Below, in pieces: positions 55,059 to 63,026 of a stretch of DNA of 63,026 bases. The position numbers and the translations under genes were made by a program. The first letter of the stretch is position 1, and each line of letters begins with the position of its first letter. Below the pieces are notes generated by a model that saw only the letters and a program-made list of their open reading frames with translations, had not been told where the DNA came from and made no database searches. The DNA is taken from positions 1-63,026 of the forward strand of contig JAIPBL010000029.1 in NCBI GenBank assembly GCA_021739645.1, read 5' to 3'. The DNA comes from Saprospiraceae bacterium (GTDB taxonomy: Bacteria; Bacteroidota; Bacteroidia; Chitinophagales; Saprospiraceae).

Positions 55059-55818
55059 AAGTAAAGTCCACCTGCACCATATCATCCAGTTTCAAACCGA
55101 GAAGACTGCTCGCCTTGCCCATGCTCACGGCGATTTCGAGGAACCCGGCGGCATTGAACAAACACAAGGTATCGCCTACTGGCACGTCTGTATAGTGGCG
55201 ACTTAGGTGGGTGATGGGGTCGTTGCGTTTGAAAAACAGGGCGAACTTGCGACCATTCTGCACTTTTTCAAACAGGTCCTTCGGAATATTTATCACGACA
55301 TTTTCATAGTGATCCACATAAATGACTGATCCCCGAATCTGGGAATGGCTGAGCACGGGCTGCAGTGCTATGCGCTGTACCGTTTCTCCCGCAGGGAATC
55401 CAACTTCATGGAGCGGTTGGCCCGCAGCAAGGTGTTGGACAGTATTGGCGAGTGTTTGCTGAATGGGAAAGGGGCTTTGCTTATCATAATCGAGCCGAAA
55501 AGCGTTGGGCATTTTGGAAAATACCAGTGAAAATATGCCATTATCGGGGCCGATGAAAATCTGGCCTTCGTGTTGAAGGCAAATGAGTGACATACCCTCA
55601 GGGCTGTTGTTTACAGTGATTATATGGATGGTGCCGACCGGAAAACTTGGGTACGTATTTTTCAGCACAAAAGCACCCTGCACAATGTCGTATGGCCTGA
55701 CATTGTGTGAAATATCAACGATTTGCAAGTTGGGACTTTGCCGAAGGAGCGCCCCTTTTAGCAAGGCAACATAGTTGTCAAACAACCCAAAGTCGGTTGT
55801 CAAAGTTACTATTGGCAT
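55057..55818 (-). CDS. SAM hydroxide adenosyltransferase / SAM hydrolase (DUF62)
   Basis: This 253-residue enzyme of the SAM-dependent chlorinase/fluorinase superfamily splits S-adenosylmethionine to adenosine and methionine. Motifs are PIVTLTTDFGLFDNYVALLKG, VDISHNVRPYDIVQGAF, IHIITVN and IFIGPDNGIF; the Asp/Arg/His water-activating set (D of TTDFG, R and H of SHNVRP) is visible. Start at ATG 55818 gives the usual MPIVTLTTDFG; the nine codons further upstream start with TTG and are unlikely. Confidence 0.92.
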   Translation of the reverse strand: MPIVTLTTDFGLFDNYVALLKGALLRQSPNLQIVDISHNVRPYDIVQGAFVLKNTYPSFPVGTIHIITVNNSPEGMSLICLQHEGQIFIGPDNGIFSLVFSKMPNAFRLDYDKQSPFPIQQTLANTVQHLAAGQPLHEVGFPAGETVQRIALQPVLSHSQIRGSVIYVDHYENVVINIPKDLFEKVQNGRKFALFFKRNDPITHLSRHYTDVPVGDTLCLFNAAGFLEIAVSMGKASSLLGLKLDDMVQVDFT

Positions 55819-56085
55819 AGCTTGGGCATTGTTTTTATCGGGCAAATAAACATGGCTTTTGGGTAATCATCGTGTGTCGAAACTTTTCGGGACTTTTGCC
55901 AGTTACATGGGTTCAGGGCGATTTTGGTGAATTATTCCATCAAAAAAATAATGCGCCGATTTGTTCCAAAAAACTATTTTTACCGACAAAAGTAGCTGAT
56001 TTTTAAAAGCCCAACAGCCAAATCTGAGGCCAATTGGCCAAGATAACTCTTGTCGTTTCACCGTTTTTCAATCACAACCTAACAT

Positions 56086-57111
56086 TTGAGCGAAATAATC
56101 CTGACCATCGAAGACGTTGACCCCGTAGAACTCTACGGTGAGAACGACGTCAAACTTAACCTGCTTCGAAGAGCATTTCCCGACATCAGCATAACTGCCA
56201 GGGGCAGCAACCTTAAACTCTCCGGCGAGAAAAAATTCACCCAATCGGCCAAAGGCAAGTTTGAGCAAATGGTACGGTTGCTAAAAGAGCGCAAAAACCT
56301 TCCCATCCAGATGGTGGAAGAATTGATGCTGGAAGGTAACAATCCATTTCAAGCCCACCTCAATGACGCCGCTGGCAAGGTACTGGTGCATGGCAACGAC
56401 GGTAAAGTCATCCGAGTCAAAACGCTCAACCAGCGCAAGCTCGTCGAGGCTTCCGAGCGAAACGATGTGGTGTTTGCGGTAGGTCCGGCGGGCACAGGAA
56501 AGACCTACACAGCCGTGGCATTGGCCGTTCGTGCTTTGAAAAACAGGGTGGTCAAAAAAATCATCCTCACCCGGCCAGCCGTAGAAGCTGGTGAAAGCCT
56601 CGGCTACCTGCCCGGCGACCTCAAGGAAAAGATTGACCCCTACCTTCGCCCGCTCTACGATGCCCTTGACGACATGATTCCTGCGGATAAGCTCAAGTAT
56701 TTCATGGAAACCAGGGTCATCGAAATTGCCCCACTTGCCTATATGCGGGGCCGTACCCTCGACAATGCGTTCATTATCCTTGATGAAGCGCAGAATACCT
56801 CTTCGCTCCAAATCAAAATGTTCCTCACTCGCCTTGGCCCAACTGCCAAAGCCATCATCACGGGCGACCTTACCCAAATTGACCTGCCGATGAACACCCG
56901 GTCCGGCCTTCGAAAAGCCATTGACATCTTGCGGGATATTGAAGGAATAGACGTCATCCGGCTGACCGTTGACGACGTGGTGCGCCACCGATTGGTGAAA
57001 GAAGTCATCAAAGCTTTTGAGCGGGATGGTGTGCAGCAACGCCAACAGTGGGAGGAATCGCATGGGCGGATTCCTTTTCGGCGACCAGAATCGAATGACG
57101 AGGAAGAATAA
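56086..57111 (+). CDS. phoH: PhoH-family ATPase, TTG start
   Basis: This 341-residue predicted RNA-associated ATPase has an N-terminal KH-like domain (about 1-60), Walker A GPAGTGKT (133-140) and Walker B ILDEAQN (231-237), plus ITGDLTQID and GIDVIRLTVDDVVRH. The start must be non-ATG: a TAA stop lies two codons before the TTG at 56086 and the next Met falls inside the conserved N-terminal domain. PhoH proteins may act with YbeY in RNA processing; no ybeY is nearby. Confidence 0.94.
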   Translation: MSEIILTIEDVDPVELYGENDVKLNLLRRAFPDISITARGSNLKLSGEKKFTQSAKGKFEQMVRLLKERKNLPIQMVEELMLEGNNPFQAHLNDAAGKVLVHGNDGKVIRVKTLNQRKLVEASERNDVVFAVGPAGTGKTYTAVALAVRALKNRVVKKIILTRPAVEAGESLGYLPGDLKEKIDPYLRPLYDALDDMIPADKLKYFMETRVIEIAPLAYMRGRTLDNAFIILDEAQNTSSLQIKMFLTRLGPTAKAIITGDLTQIDLPMNTRSGLRKAIDILRDIEGIDVIRLTVDDVVRHRLVKEVIKAFERDGVQQRQQWEESHGRIPFRRPESNDEEE

Positions 57112-57242
57112 AGCAGTATGAGGAAGGTGAATGGAGTGAATATTTGCATTTTTCTGCCTTCCCGCTGTCCACCATTTTCCCCGAAAATTGTCACCCGGCT
57201 TTTATTTTCGGTATTTTCTTCGCCGTAAGAAATTCATTACAC

Positions 57243-57250
57243 TATTTTTG
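57243..57250 (+). promoter_or_regulatory. Putative -7 element of the M36 gene
   Basis: TATTTTTG fits TAnnTTTG and lies 51 nt before the start. No -33 TTG at the preferred spacing. Confidence 0.45.
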
Positions 57251-57301
57251 CCAAGTCAGCACACCTTAATAACAATAATTGTCTAACAAAAACAACCCAG
57301 T

Positions 57302-60300
57302 ATGAAGTTTAAATCTACGAAGCAGTTCGGCCTGATCATGGCATGCCTGCTGGTGGGTGCATCAGCATTTGCTCAGTTGCGCACACCAGTTGACATTGCC
57401 ACCGCGCATGTAAATTCCCATTACGCAGAATGGGGACTCACCGCACAGGACATTGATGGCATGACCGTCAGTGACCAGTACACCGACCCGACCACTGGCA
57501 TTGCCAGGGTATTTTTCATGCAGCGTTACCAGGGAATCCCTGTTTACAATGCAATTCAGAACATCAGCATCACGGCAGATGGAAAGGTTTTTCATGTGGG
57601 CAAAAGGTTTGTGCCAAACCTTTCTACCAAGGTGAACAACACCATACCCGTACTTGACGCAGAAGCGGCTGTTGTAAAACTGATGCAACACCTCGATATT
57701 CCTTACGCTCCAATTCGGCTAATTGGTCAGGATGACAAAGGCAGTTTTGTTTTTGAAAAAGGAACAGTTGCACAGGAAAATATCAAAGCCCGCCTGAGTT
57801 TTCAGCAATACGGCAGTGTGGTGCTGTTGGCCTGGGATATTTCGCTGGTGCCCGTAAAATCTTCCGATATGTGGAGCTGTCGGGTAGATGCCGTGACTGG
57901 CGACCTCCTTGACAAAGCAAACTGGACGGTTTACTGTAAAGTTGACCACACTGCGTTTATGCACACCGAGAAGAATTGCGATGCGGTAGCAAATCACAAC
58001 CACAAGTCTGTTACTTCCAGCTTCAACACAGCGGCTGCTGGCTCTTACAACGTATGGCCTTCGCCGGTAGAAAGCCCGATACATGGCACACGCCAAATGG
58101 TTGTTGACCCACACGACCTAACTGCCTCCCCTCATGGCTGGCACGATACAAACGGCCAAGCCGGCCCAGAGTACACCATTACCCGTGGAAATAACGTGCA
58201 CGCTTATGAAGACAGTGGCGATACGAACGGCTCCATTGACAATGAACCAGATGGCGGTCCCAGCTTGGTTTTTGACTTCCCTTACGATGCCTTGAACGAG
58301 CCTGTGACCTACACGAATGCAGCTGTCGTGAATTTGTTTTACTGGAACAACATCATGCACGATTTGTCCTATTCTTATGGCATGACTGAGGCTGCAGGTG
58401 CTTTCCAGTCCAACAACTATGGCAACGGCGGTGCAGGCAACGATTTTGTTAATGCTGAGGCACAAGATGGCGGTGGTACAAACAACGCAAACTTTTCAAC
58501 ACCAGCTGATGGTGGCAACGGCCGTATGCAGATGTACCTCTGGGATGGAGGGCAGGTTGGCGAGGTATTCAATGTGCTTGAACCAGCTTCAGTTGCAGGT
58601 GGGTATTCTTCTGTACAGCCAGCTACTGGTTGGGGCGTTGGAGCTTATGCTTCCCAAGCTGGCGTTACCGCAGAGGTAGCCATAGTACAGGATGCACTGG
58701 CAAATGACCTTTTTAGCGATGCTTGTGAAGAAATCTTAAATGTAACAGAATTGACTGGCAAGATAGCCCTCATAGATAGGGGCGGCTGTGAATTTGGATT
58801 CAAAGCATTGGCTGCGCAAAATGCAGGTGCTGTCGGTGTCATCATTTGTAATTTTGAAGATGCCACCATCGGTATGGGAGGCGGTGCGGTTGGCGGTCAA
58901 GTAGAAATTCCGACTATCATGATGACTTCCGTAAACTGCCAGACCATTCGCCAGTTTGCAGGCAACGGACTCGTCGCTTCCATCAAATTGCCCGACCTTC
59001 CAATGGGCCCGGCACAGCTTGATGGCGACCTCGACAACGGTATCGTTGCACACGAGTATGGCCATGGCATTTCCAACCGCCTTACGGGTGGCCCTGGACA
59101 AGCAGGCTGCCTCAGCAATGCCGAGCAAATGGGCGAGGGCTGGAGCGACTGGTTCAGCATGATTACCACTGTGGAAGCTGGCGATACGGGTACTGACAAA
59201 CGGGGCGTGGGCACTTATGCCATCGCCGAACCGGCAAATGGTGGGGGCATTCGCCGCTATCCATATTCAACAGATATGGCCGTTAACCCACTTACCTATG
59301 CTGACGTAGCAACCAACCAAGAAGTACATGCCCTTGGTGAAGTATGGACTGCCATGGTTTGGGATTTGTATTGGGCTTTTGTGGATGAATACGGCTGGAA
59401 TGCAGACCTATACCATGGTACTGGTGGAAACAACATGGCTATCCGTTTAGTATATGATGGAATGAAAAACCAGCCTTGTAACCCTGGTTTCCTCGATGGA
59501 CGTGACGGTATCATTGCCGCTGACCTAGCGATAAACAATGGGGTAAATAAATGTATGATTTGGAAGGTGTTTGCACGCAGAGGCGCTGGCTTGAGTGCTT
59601 TGCAGGGCAGCTCAGGCAATGCCGGCGACCAGGTTGAGGCGTTTGACATTCCTTGTGAATGTCGTGATGAGCTGACTGTCACGAAATCTGTTACTGATTT
59701 CATTAATCCTGGCGATGACATCCAAGTAACGGTCAATGTTTCCAACTGCAAGCTGGAGACACGTACCAATGTAATTGTTTCCGACCATCTCCCTGATGGC
59801 ACTTCCTTTAAAGCAGGCTCTGCCAATGTGCCAGCCACTGTAACAGGCAATACCCTTACTTTGCAAGTCGGGGATATTGATTTTGAACAAACCAAAACAA
59901 TCACTTACACCTTGACTACCGACCCAGGCAAATACTCTATTCGGTATTTCTTGGACGATGTGCCAGACGCAGATGCAGAAGACAATTGGAATATTGATTT
60001 TGAAGCAAATGCGCCCTCAATAAATATTTTTGAAATTCAAGATGTAAGTTTCAACAGTCCAGAATTTGCTTGGGCTGCACCAGAAATTTTAACTGAGAGC
60101 CGCGCAATACTCGAATTGATTACACCTTGGACGGTTGTAGGCAATCGTCCAGTCCTGCGTTTCTACCATGCTTTTGATACAGAAGCAGGTGTTGATGCTG
60201 GCTTTATTGAGGTGAAAAGGCCCAACGAAAACTCCTTTGTAAAAGTCGCAGATAAAATGTTGCGGAATGGTTATACAGGAGGAGTTTCCTACGGTGAGGC

Positions 60301-60862
60301 TTTTGTCATTCCAAACTTGGAAGGCTGGTCAGGGACTAGCAATGGTGAATTTATCTCAACTTACGTTGATATGAGCGATTGGGCAGGCGGTGATGTCGTC
60401 TTCAGGTTTCGCTTCGGCACTAACGACGGGATTGCTGGAGCAGGTGACAACCCCGGTTGGACAGTGGATGACATTGAGTTCATGGATATGTTGAATTACA
60501 ACGGCGAAGTTTGTGTGACCACAGCTCAGGGTGACAATGAGTGCGTCATTGCACCTGAAGAAGGCACTATCGTTGAGTCGCAGTTCTTTTCCAGTACCGT
60601 GGAAACTTTGGCCGACATGACCATGACCGTGTTCCCGAACCCGGCAAGGGACATGTTGAACATCTCACTGACGGCTGAAAGCCAAAAGGATGTCAACCTC
60701 AGCCTGCTGACCATTGACGGCAGGGTGATGATGGAAAGAAAGGCCAATGTACTTGGAAACGGCCATTTCGAACTAAACGTCAGCCAACTCCCAGCAGGAT
60801 TCTACTTGGTAAAAGTAGCCACTGAGGAAGGCGTGATGGTGACGAAAGTGGTGGTTGATTAG
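57302..60862 (+). CDS. T9SS-secreted M36 (fungalysin-type) metallopeptidase
   Basis: This 1186-residue secreted zinc protease has a signal peptide (to AFAQ, residue 25), an N-terminal FTP/PepSY-like propeptide (about 30-210) and a peptidase domain with HEYGH at 584-588. Glu612, in the conserved GEGWSDWF segment, completes the zinc site. A protease-associated (PA) domain lies inside the catalytic region at about 460-560 (IALIDRGGCEFGFKALAAQNAG). After about 775 come DUF11-like (VTKSVTDFINPGDDIQVTVN) and jellyroll-like domains, then a T9SS type A sorting domain (MTVFPNPARDMLNIS). Fungalysin family members degrade proteins outside the cell; here probably nutrient acquisition. Confidence 0.94.
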   Translation: MKFKSTKQFGLIMACLLVGASAFAQLRTPVDIATAHVNSHYAEWGLTAQDIDGMTVSDQYTDPTTGIARVFFMQRYQGIPVYNAIQNISITADGKVFHVGKRFVPNLSTKVNNTIPVLDAEAAVVKLMQHLDIPYAPIRLIGQDDKGSFVFEKGTVAQENIKARLSFQQYGSVVLLAWDISLVPVKSSDMWSCRVDAVTGDLLDKANWTVYCKVDHTAFMHTEKNCDAVANHNHKSVTSSFNTAAAGSYNVWPSPVESPIHGTRQMVVDPHDLTASPHGWHDTNGQAGPEYTITRGNNVHAYEDSGDTNGSIDNEPDGGPSLVFDFPYDALNEPVTYTNAAVVNLFYWNNIMHDLSYSYGMTEAAGAFQSNNYGNGGAGNDFVNAEAQDGGGTNNANFSTPADGGNGRMQMYLWDGGQVGEVFNVLEPASVAGGYSSVQPATGWGVGAYASQAGVTAEVAIVQDALANDLFSDACEEILNVTELTGKIALIDRGGCEFGFKALAAQNAGAVGVIICNFEDATIGMGGGAVGGQVEIPTIMMTSVNCQTIRQFAGNGLVASIKLPDLPMGPAQLDGDLDNGIVAHEYGHGISNRLTGGPGQAGCLSNAEQMGEGWSDWFSMITTVEAGDTGTDKRGVGTYAIAEPANGGGIRRYPYSTDMAVNPLTYADVATNQEVHALGEVWTAMVWDLYWAFVDEYGWNADLYHGTGGNNMAIRLVYDGMKNQPCNPGFLDGRDGIIAADLAINNGVNKCMIWKVFARRGAGLSALQGSSGNAGDQVEAFDIPCECRDELTVTKSVTDFINPGDDIQVTVNVSNCKLETRTNVIVSDHLPDGTSFKAGSANVPATVTGNTLTLQVGDIDFEQTKTITYTLTTDPGKYSIRYFLDDVPDADAEDNWNIDFEANAPSINIFEIQDVSFNSPEFAWAAPEILTESRAILELITPWTVVGNRPVLRFYHAFDTEAGVDAGFIEVKRPNENSFVKVADKMLRNGYTGGVSYGEAFVIPNLEGWSGTSNGEFISTYVDMSDWAGGDVVFRFRFGTNDGIAGAGDNPGWTVDDIEFMDMLNYNGEVCVTTAQGDNECVIAPEEGTIVESQFFSSTVETLADMTMTVFPNPARDMLNISLTAESQKDVNLSLLTIDGRVMMERKANVLGNGHFELNVSQLPAGFYLVKVATEEGVMVTKVVVD

Positions 60863-60879
60863 ATTATTCTGAAAAAATA

Positions 60880-60917
60880 AAAAGGCCTGGACGGATGCAT
60901 TTCCGTTCAGGCCTTTT
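60880..60917. terminator. Bidirectional terminator
   Basis: AAAAGGCCTG/ACGGA pairs with TCCGT/CAGGCCTTTT around a short loop. It serves the M36 gene and the convergent gene ending at 60937. Confidence 0.85.
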
Positions 60918-60936
60918 GCTTTCACTTAAAATCAAG

Positions 60937-61803
60937 TTAGAATTCTACCGCCAATTCTTTTATCAAATTGCCTCTATTTGAAAGCCTTGCGAAGTATTTG
61001 CCTTTTGGCAAACCACGTATTTCAAACTCAAACCTAAACTTGTGGCTGCCCCGCTTTTGAACCCTGTTCTTGAATAGCTGGTGCACTAATTCCCCCGCCT
61101 CATTGTACAAGCCGAAATCCACTTGCTTGTCAGCGGCCAAGTCATAATAAAACAAACCGTTCATGGCAAATGCCTCCCGCCAGTTGGCTGGTTGGCCAGG
61201 CAGTTGGCGGTCTTGTGGTGGGGATTGGTATTTGATATGGTATTCAGGCATCGGCTTGCCCAGCATGTCGGCCACGTATTTCGTGAGGGTTGGGTCCCCA
61301 ATGCCTTCCAGCCTGTCTGCATCTGATACCGCCCAAACGGCGTATTGGGCTGATGGATGCTCATGCATATTTTTTTCGTTTAGGTATTTGGCCATTTTAA
61401 GGAGGTTGCCTTCTGCCATTTTTCCAAGTTTGAAAGCACTGCCCTCGCCCGGCGAGCCGTCACTGGCCTCGATACAAAAGCCGAACAGCTTGCCTATTCT
61501 TGAAGCACCTTCCCCCACCAAGAAATTTTCCTCTTTGCTAACCATCAGGTTTTGAAGACTTGAGTCACCCGCTTCAAAAATCTGACCTGCGGGAACTCTT
61601 ACTTCCAACTTTTTCTTTGACTTGTTGTGTAGGTGTAATTTGAGGCATTCCCCAGAATGTCCACCTTTTCCTTCTGCGGATACGGTTATGAGACCCTTTT
61701 TTATGGCCTCGGCAATGTCTAGCACTTGGCCAGAAAGGTTTACGCTCTGGAAGAGGCATAGAATTACAGCAAGCATGGGATACCATGCAGTTAATTTCAT
61801 CAT
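60937..61803 (-). CDS. Secreted protein of unknown function with T9SS-like end
   Basis: This 288-residue protein starts at the first of two adjacent Mets before a signal peptide (MKLTAWYPMLAVILCLFQSV). The middle (about 45-165) has a beta-strand domain with CLKLHLHNKSKKKLEVRVPAG, then an FGFCIEASDGSPGEG loop and a HPSAQYAVWAVSDADRLEG stretch; two Cys could form a disulfide. Residues about 215-288 look like a FlgD/T9SS-type beta-sandwich (VDFGLYNEAGELVHQL ... PKGKYFARLSNRGNLIKELA). I do not recognise the middle domain. Confidence 0.75.
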   Translation of the reverse strand: MMKLTAWYPMLAVILCLFQSVNLSGQVLDIAEAIKKGLITVSAEGKGGHSGECLKLHLHNKSKKKLEVRVPAGQIFEAGDSSLQNLMVSKEENFLVGEGASRIGKLFGFCIEASDGSPGEGSAFKLGKMAEGNLLKMAKYLNEKNMHEHPSAQYAVWAVSDADRLEGIGDPTLTKYVADMLGKPMPEYHIKYQSPPQDRQLPGQPANWREAFAMNGLFYYDLAADKQVDFGLYNEAGELVHQLFKNRVQKRGSHKFRFEFEIRGLPKGKYFARLSNRGNLIKELAVEF

Positions 61804-61976
61804 GTTCAAATAAGATTTAGTGATTTTTATGTCAAACGTGGTATCCGCCAAGATTATTGGATGTTTTGAAATTTCATTGATTGGAATCGTTGACGAATAA
61901 TTCCCTATCATTGCCTGCAAAATTCATCCGGCAAGGGCAACAAAGCGCCAAGCCAAGCTTCACACAAACCTGAGAA

Positions 61977-62504
61977 TTGAATCTGACCACCAGGCTTCGC
62001 AGCGATGACAAAACTGTGCTCAAAGAACTCTTTGATGCACACTACAAAGCTGTTTGTGCTGCCATCCACCGAATTGTCGGAGAGCGAGGAGTAACAGAAG
62101 ACCTTGCCCAACAGGTTTTTATCCGTTTCTGGGAAAAAAGAAACCAAATCCAAATTAACACATCACCAGGTGCCTATCTCCATCGCATGGCTGTTAATGA
62201 GTCGCTAGCTTGGCTGCGAGCAAAAAAGAATCAACAGCCTGAGGAGATAACATTTGCAACTCCTTTACCTGCTCAAATGGATGGAGAGGTCATTTTGCTT
62301 CATAGTGAACTGTCTGATCAGATACACAAGGCGATTGACGCCTTACCTCCGCGATGTCGGACTGTATTCCAACTTAGTAGGTTCGAAGAGCTTAGCTATC
62401 AAGAAATTGCTGACGAAATGGGAATTTCCATAAAAACGGTTGAACATCAAATGGGCAAGGCGCTTAGGGTGCTCCGTGAGCAGTTGAAGGCTTTCCTTTC
62501 TTAA
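61977..62504 (+). CDS. ECF RNA polymerase sigma factor, TTG start
   Basis: This 175-residue sigma factor has region 2 (LFDAHYKAVCAAIHRIVG, EDLAQQVFIRFWEKR) and region 4 (ALPPRCRTVFQLSRFEELSYQEIADEMG, ISIKTVEHQMGKALRVLRE). A TGA stop lies two codons before TTG 61977, and no ATG precedes the region 2 core, so TTG is the start. It groups with Bacteroidota ECF factors that usually pair with a FecR-type anti-sigma and TonB receptor, but no such neighbours are in the window. Confidence 0.92.
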   Translation: MNLTTRLRSDDKTVLKELFDAHYKAVCAAIHRIVGERGVTEDLAQQVFIRFWEKRNQIQINTSPGAYLHRMAVNESLAWLRAKKNQQPEEITFATPLPAQMDGEVILLHSELSDQIHKAIDALPPRCRTVFQLSRFEELSYQEIADEMGISIKTVEHQMGKALRVLREQLKAFLS

Positions 62505-62624
62505 AAAACAGTTGATTCATTTATACCCACCTCAACATACTACTGTGTAGAATGAATATTTCTATCGAGTTCTGACGACTTGGTGCTCAAATTCAAAATG
62601 ATTTCAAAAAATCTTTAAAAAAAT

Positions 62625-62654
62625 TTGGGGATAACAACAACGCGGTTACCTTTG
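62625..62654 (+). promoter_or_regulatory. Strong promoter, first of a tandem pair
   Basis: TTG at 62625-62627, 19 nt, TACCTTTG at 62647-62654, followed by the GC-rich start region CGCCCGCTTTGG. Its start region resembles the promoter at 40733. Confidence 0.75.
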
Positions 62655-62752
62655 CGCCCGCTTTGGAAAACATGTGAATGAGATTCAAAGCTGTCCTAAA
62701 AAGTAGGGCATAGATAGGAGGCAAAAAAATCTATTTTTTTCAAAAAAAAGAT

Positions 62753-62782
62753 TTGCCAAATTCAAACTGAATGCTATCTTTG
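62753..62782 (+). promoter_or_regulatory. Strong promoter, second of a tandem pair
   Basis: TTG at 62753-62755, exactly 19 nt, TATCTTTG at 62775-62782, followed by CCGTCCC. It points out of the window to the right. Confidence 0.75.
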
Positions 62783-63026
62783 CCGTCCCTTACGCAAAGG
62801 CGTTTAAAAAGGGCTTCAAAAAGACCTAAGAAATTGCAAATCATTTTATTTCGATAGCCCAGTTTTGGGTAGAAAAAAAATGAGGCGCACAGGAGTTCAT
62901 TGACACCGATGGAGGAAAGAATATAGGTAAGGAAAAGAGGGGAGAGAAGAAGTTTGACGGACCAGTCAACGATAGAGAGTTGTAAGGTAGAATTATCTGT
63001 TGGTAAAAACATTGCCCCTTTCGGGG
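62783..63026 (+). other. Untranslated leader, probably of an rRNA operon
   Basis: After the second promoter, 244 nt hold no convincing gene; a 90-codon minus-strand frame looks random. GTTCATTGACA near 62895 resembles the GTTCTTTGACA word I recall around Bacteroidota rRNA genes. With two tandem strong promoters, a 16S rRNA gene just beyond the end is likely. This is inference. Confidence 0.4.

Noticed and set aside
62740-63012. A 90-codon minus-strand open frame at the window end
   Set aside because: Low-complexity composition, no recognisable domain, and it runs against two strong promoters; probably chance.

Overview
The window is a chromosomal segment of a Bacteroidota bacterium, most likely from the Saprospiraceae or a related lineage. 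Three things support this. Several large secreted proteins carry type IX secretion (T9SS) C-terminal sorting domains, including one gliding-motility-type (type B) domain. Promoters follow the Bacteroidota pattern (TTG, about 19 nt, TAnnTTTG). One gene starts with an effector-associated domain of a kind I associate with Saprospiraceae-like genomes. No replication origin, prophage, insertion sequence or CRISPR array was seen.

Positions 1-16,000 hold an accessory and housekeeping mix. On the minus strand lie a T9SS cupredoxin/lamin-tail protein, a zinc phospholipase C/S1-P1 type enzyme, an unusual EAD11-like/pseudokinase/globin-like fusion, and a gingipain-like (C25) T9SS protein. Then come a lipoprotein, an EamA transporter, a SUI1/YciH factor, a Uma2 nuclease-like protein, PrmC, a RdgB/HAM1 pyrophosphatase and an acidic protein.

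Positions 16,000-41,000 hold secG, a CMP-sugar synthetase-like gene, a DUF4231 membrane protein, a TonB-C protein, a Tricorn-like protease, the SRP RNA gene, an RRM/glycine-rich RNA-binding protein and a 1766-residue repeat-rich T9SS type B protein. After these come a membrane-anchored Ppx/GppA-like protein, two small genes separated by an attC-like palindrome, two more T9SS proteins, murI, a DUF4139 protein, fumC, a XerC/D recombinase and hpf.

Positions 40,600-54,950 are the conserved gene-expression cluster: tRNA-Thr(UGU), tRNA-Tyr, tRNA-Gly, tRNA-Thr(GGU), tuf, tRNA-Trp, secE, nusG, rplK, rplA, rplJ, rplL, rpoB and rpoC. Strong promoters lie upstream and a terminator follows rpoC. After it come a SAM hydrolase-like gene, phoH with a TTG start, an M36 T9SS metallopeptidase, a secreted protein and an ECF sigma factor with a TTG start. 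The window ends with two tandem strong promoters pointing right, probably the leader of a ribosomal RNA operon just outside.

Two signals deserve most attention. The first is the EAD11-like/pseudokinase/globin-like fusion at 4813-6294. The second is a set of spacer hairpins, each built from its own short degenerate tandem repeat. They fill the gap between one gene's stop and the next gene's start (for example rpoB-rpoC, nusG-rplK and tRNA-Tyr-tRNA-Gly). They share an architecture (G-rich arm after the stop, C-rich arm before the next start) but not a sequence.
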